In this document: one piece after another, positions 62,237 to 64,000 of the stretch | Numbering within the stretch: the stretch's first letter is position 1 | How the letters are laid out: the number at the start of each line of letters is the position of its first letter | Origin: JANNSX01 sp041397825 | GTDB lineage: Bacteria > Pseudomonadota > Alphaproteobacteria > Rhizobiales > Hyphomicrobiaceae | Length of the DNA: 64,000 nucleotides | Direction of reading: 5' to 3' | NCBI GenBank assembly: GCA_041397825.1 | Contig: JAWKVX010000003.1 | Location: 186,001 to 250,000, forward strand | Program-made: the position numbers and the translations under genes | Notes under the pieces: model-generated | Database searches by the model: none | Told to the model about the DNA's origin: nothing | The model's input: the letters and a program-made list of their open reading frames with translations, nothing else

Positions 62237-63607
62237 CTAGATGTCGAAAACATCGCCCTTGAAAATCAGCTTCTCGATGCCGACGAGTTTGTCGGTATCG
62301 CCGCTCGAGAGCTCGGTGACGAAGGCCGTGTTGCCTCGCACCTTGACGTGATAGTCGTCGGCCGAACCGGCATACCGGACCGTGTCATAGCCGGCCTGAC
62401 CAAGGATCACATCTCTTCCGTCGCCCTCGAGAAAAGTGTCGTTGCCGCCGCCGCCGATGAGTCGGTCATTGCCAGCGCCGCCCGAGATCCAGTCTTTCCC
62501 GGAGTTGCCGATCAGCCGGTCGTTGCCGTCGCCGCCGAAAAGCCGGTCGTTGCCACCGCCGCCGCAAAGCCGGTCATTGCCACTGCCGCCGTTGAGGTAG
62601 TCGGCGCCGGAGTTGCCATACAGCCGGTCGGTGCCAGACGATCCATACAGACGATCATCGCCTTGCCCGCCCCATAGGCGGTTGTCGGCGTTGTTGCCGA
62701 TGATCTTGTCGTCGCCGCGTCCGCCAATCGCACGCTCGATCGTAGCGCCATAGGCGATGGCGACATTTTTTTGAAGGTCACCGATCGAGGAGTAGCAGCC
62801 GGCCCTGAGGTTGATGGTCTGATCGGACCGAAAGCCAGACGCATTGAGCGTATCGATTCCGCCGGCGTCCCAGATGGCGATGACGGGATCGGGATTTGCG
62901 GCGAAGTCAAAAACCTCATTGCCGGCATTGCTGCCAAAGCCGTAGACGGTGTTGCCGGTGCGTGTAGCCATATCGGCACCGAAGATCGTCTGAATGGCGG
63001 CGATGTCATGAAGCAAGGGGGTCGCTGCATAGCGGAAGCCGTCGGCGGTCACGTGGCTCGCGCCCGAGCCGTCGCTGCCGGCTCTGAAATAGGACATGAC
63101 GGTATATTGCTCGGTGTCCTGGCGGTATTCGGCGTCGGCGTCGTAGCCGGCACTGCCGTTGTAGGCACCGGGATGGTCGAGCCCGAGCGCGTGGCCGATC
63201 TCGTGCAGCAGCGTCATGGCCCCGCGGGCGCCGAGGCCGAAATCTTCGGCGTCGTCCTGGGACGTCCATGAGGTGTTGATTGCGATATCGGCGCGGTCGT
63301 AGAGCCAATGTCCATCGGCCATGCCCGAATAGGACGAGGTCGTATAGGTTCCGCCGAAGGTCGTCGCGGTCGAAAAGTCGATGCCGATCTGGGCGTCCGG
63401 CCCGATGACCAGGTCGATGGCGATGAGATCGTCCCAGAGCGAGATCGCGCGCAGCGTTGCCGCCATGGCGGCGTCCTCTGTGGCCGTGTCGCCGAACGCC
63501 CCCGCGCAGTCGATGCCGACGGTCAGTGGTCCGGCCGACCAGCGAGCCTCCCCATCCAAGCGGTCAATGATGTCGGCAAGCCCAAGGACGGGCTTTGCAT
63601 TACCCAT
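62237..63607 (-). CDS. Serralysin-like M10 metalloprotease with RTX repeats
   Basis: A 456-residue secreted protease. Zinc-binding HEIGHALGLDH (H135, E136, H139, H145) and the Met-turn VMSYF (M171) define the M10 metzincin domain (about 20-240). Then come about 12 glycine-rich nonapeptide repeats (GGxGxDxL type, about 300-415, e.g. GGDGNDRLIG), which bind calcium, and a C-terminal end (KLVGIEKLIFKGDVFDI) typical of type I secretion signals. There is no N-terminal signal peptide. No type I secretion genes adjoin it. A GTG at 63622 is an alternative start. The 5' flank is markedly AT-rich. Confidence 0.92.
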   Translation of the reverse strand: MGNAKPVLGLADIIDRLDGEARWSAGPLTVGIDCAGAFGDTATEDAAMAATLRAISLWDDLIAIDLVIGPDAQIGIDFSTATTFGGTYTTSSYSGMADGHWLYDRADIAINTSWTSQDDAEDFGLGARGAMTLLHEIGHALGLDHPGAYNGSAGYDADAEYRQDTEQYTVMSYFRAGSDGSGASHVTADGFRYAATPLLHDIAAIQTIFGADMATRTGNTVYGFGSNAGNEVFDFAANPDPVIAIWDAGGIDTLNASGFRSDQTINLRAGCYSSIGDLQKNVAIAYGATIERAIGGRGDDKIIGNNADNRLWGGQGDDRLYGSSGTDRLYGNSGADYLNGGSGNDRLCGGGGNDRLFGGDGNDRLIGNSGKDWISGGAGNDRLIGGGGNDTFLEGDGRDVILGQAGYDTVRYAGSADDYHVKVRGNTAFVTELSSGDTDKLVGIEKLIFKGDVFDI

Positions 63608-64000
63608 GACGCGACGCCCCACCCGTCGTCTCCGGCGGCGGATCGGGCGGGTAGCGAGGGCGGCTCATGTGAACCGTAAGTCGTGCCCTGTGGTGATCCT
63701 GCCCGGATCACGTCGACATCGAGACGATCTGGCCTTTCCGACCTGTTATGCGGGAGTTTAGGCGCGAGTTGTTTCGTTGTTTCTTCTTAGGAAATTCAAA
63801 TTGTAAGTGTTTTGTCCGCCAGAGAAGTCATAGTTAATCTATTGAAACCGGAAAGAAGAAACTGAATATCAAATTTTATGCAAATTGAATGCTCTCGACG
63901 GACGACGCCAGCTTGTCATTCGGTCCCTTTCGGAATTGAGCTGACATGTCCCATCGGATGCTGAACATCAAATTGGACGTTTGCGAATTCTGTGAATGAT
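63608..64000. other. AT-rich right-edge stretch without a gene
   Basis: The last 390 bases hold no gene that I can support. From about 63760 on, the sequence is much richer in A and T than the rest of the window (e.g. the run ATATCAAATTTTATGCAAATT near 63865). It probably includes the promoter of the leftward RTX protease gene and may mark the edge of acquired DNA. Confidence 0.5.

Noticed and set aside
62450..62720. Short tandem repeats resembling a CRISPR array or minisatellite
   Set aside because: They are the coding repeats for RTX nonapeptides of the protease; periodicity is about 27 bases with no spacers.

Overview
The window is GC-rich chromosomal DNA with dense, mostly short-gapped genes. 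The gene content points to an alphaproteobacterium of the order Hyphomicrobiales (Rhizobiales): an LdtR regulator next to its L,D-transpeptidase LdtP, a seven-iron ferredoxin beside a CarD regulator, ALA synthase of the Shemin pathway, class II DAHP synthase, the full sarcosine oxidase set soxBDAG, and a 109-bp intergenic palindromic repeat of a type common in this order. The species cannot be named from sequence alone. I see no rRNA, tRNA, CRISPR array, prophage, insertion sequence or replication origin.

Layout. 0.6-3.7 kb: a proline-racemase-like enzyme, a DapA-family aldolase/lyase and a divergent SDR oxidoreductase. 3.75-7.1 kb: a sugar-phosphate transferase, DAHP synthase and a YiiX-like papain-fold protein, with the dispersed repeat between the last two. 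7.1-10.1 kb: a bicupin plus glycosyltransferase operon divergent from a carbon-nitrogen hydrolase. 10.2-17.7 kb: a leftward operon P450 - CoA transferase - acyl-CoA dehydrogenase - TPR protein, divergent from an alpha/beta hydrolase and a zinc alcohol dehydrogenase; this looks like a catabolic island for an unknown substrate. 17.9-20.2 kb: betI-betA (choline to betaine) with a clear operator. 20.2-25.3 kb: pgk, a methyltransferase, an RpiR regulator, an isochorismatase-like hydrolase, a nuclease-like secreted protein and a GNAT acetyltransferase. 25.4-30.0 kb: carD, fdxA, a small membrane protein, glutaryl-CoA dehydrogenase and a DUF4405-type membrane protein. 30.1-32.1 kb: GABA aminotransferase and a divergent PuuR-like repressor sharing an 18-bp palindrome. 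32.3-38.8 kb: cytochrome b561, soxBDAG and cytochrome c'. 39.0-41.4 kb: ruvA, ruvC and an extensin-like protein. 41.5-45.3 kb: a degenerate crotonase, ldtR and ldtP. 45.5-50.7 kb: hemA, glyA, efp, epmA and a methyltransferase. 51.1-52.7 kb: rhlE-type helicase and a cold-shock gene. 52.9-56.8 kb: two secreted proteins, one with a caspase fold and one ending in a phage-type S74 chaperone domain. 56.9-64 kb: a carnitine-dehydrogenase-like enzyme, a small secreted protein, an aminotransferase, a broken PIN-domain gene, a GFA-family protein, an OtnK-type kinase and a serralysin-like RTX protease.

Together the metabolic genes lean towards methylated amines, osmolytes and amino acids: choline oxidation, sarcosine demethylation, glycine/one-carbon use (glyA, hemA), possible carnitine and hydroxyproline use, and GABA transamination. 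The least explained parts are the P450/CoA island (10.2-17.7 kb), the caspase/S74 secreted pair (52.9-56.8 kb) and the recurrent lysine-rich disordered segments in envelope proteins and CarD.
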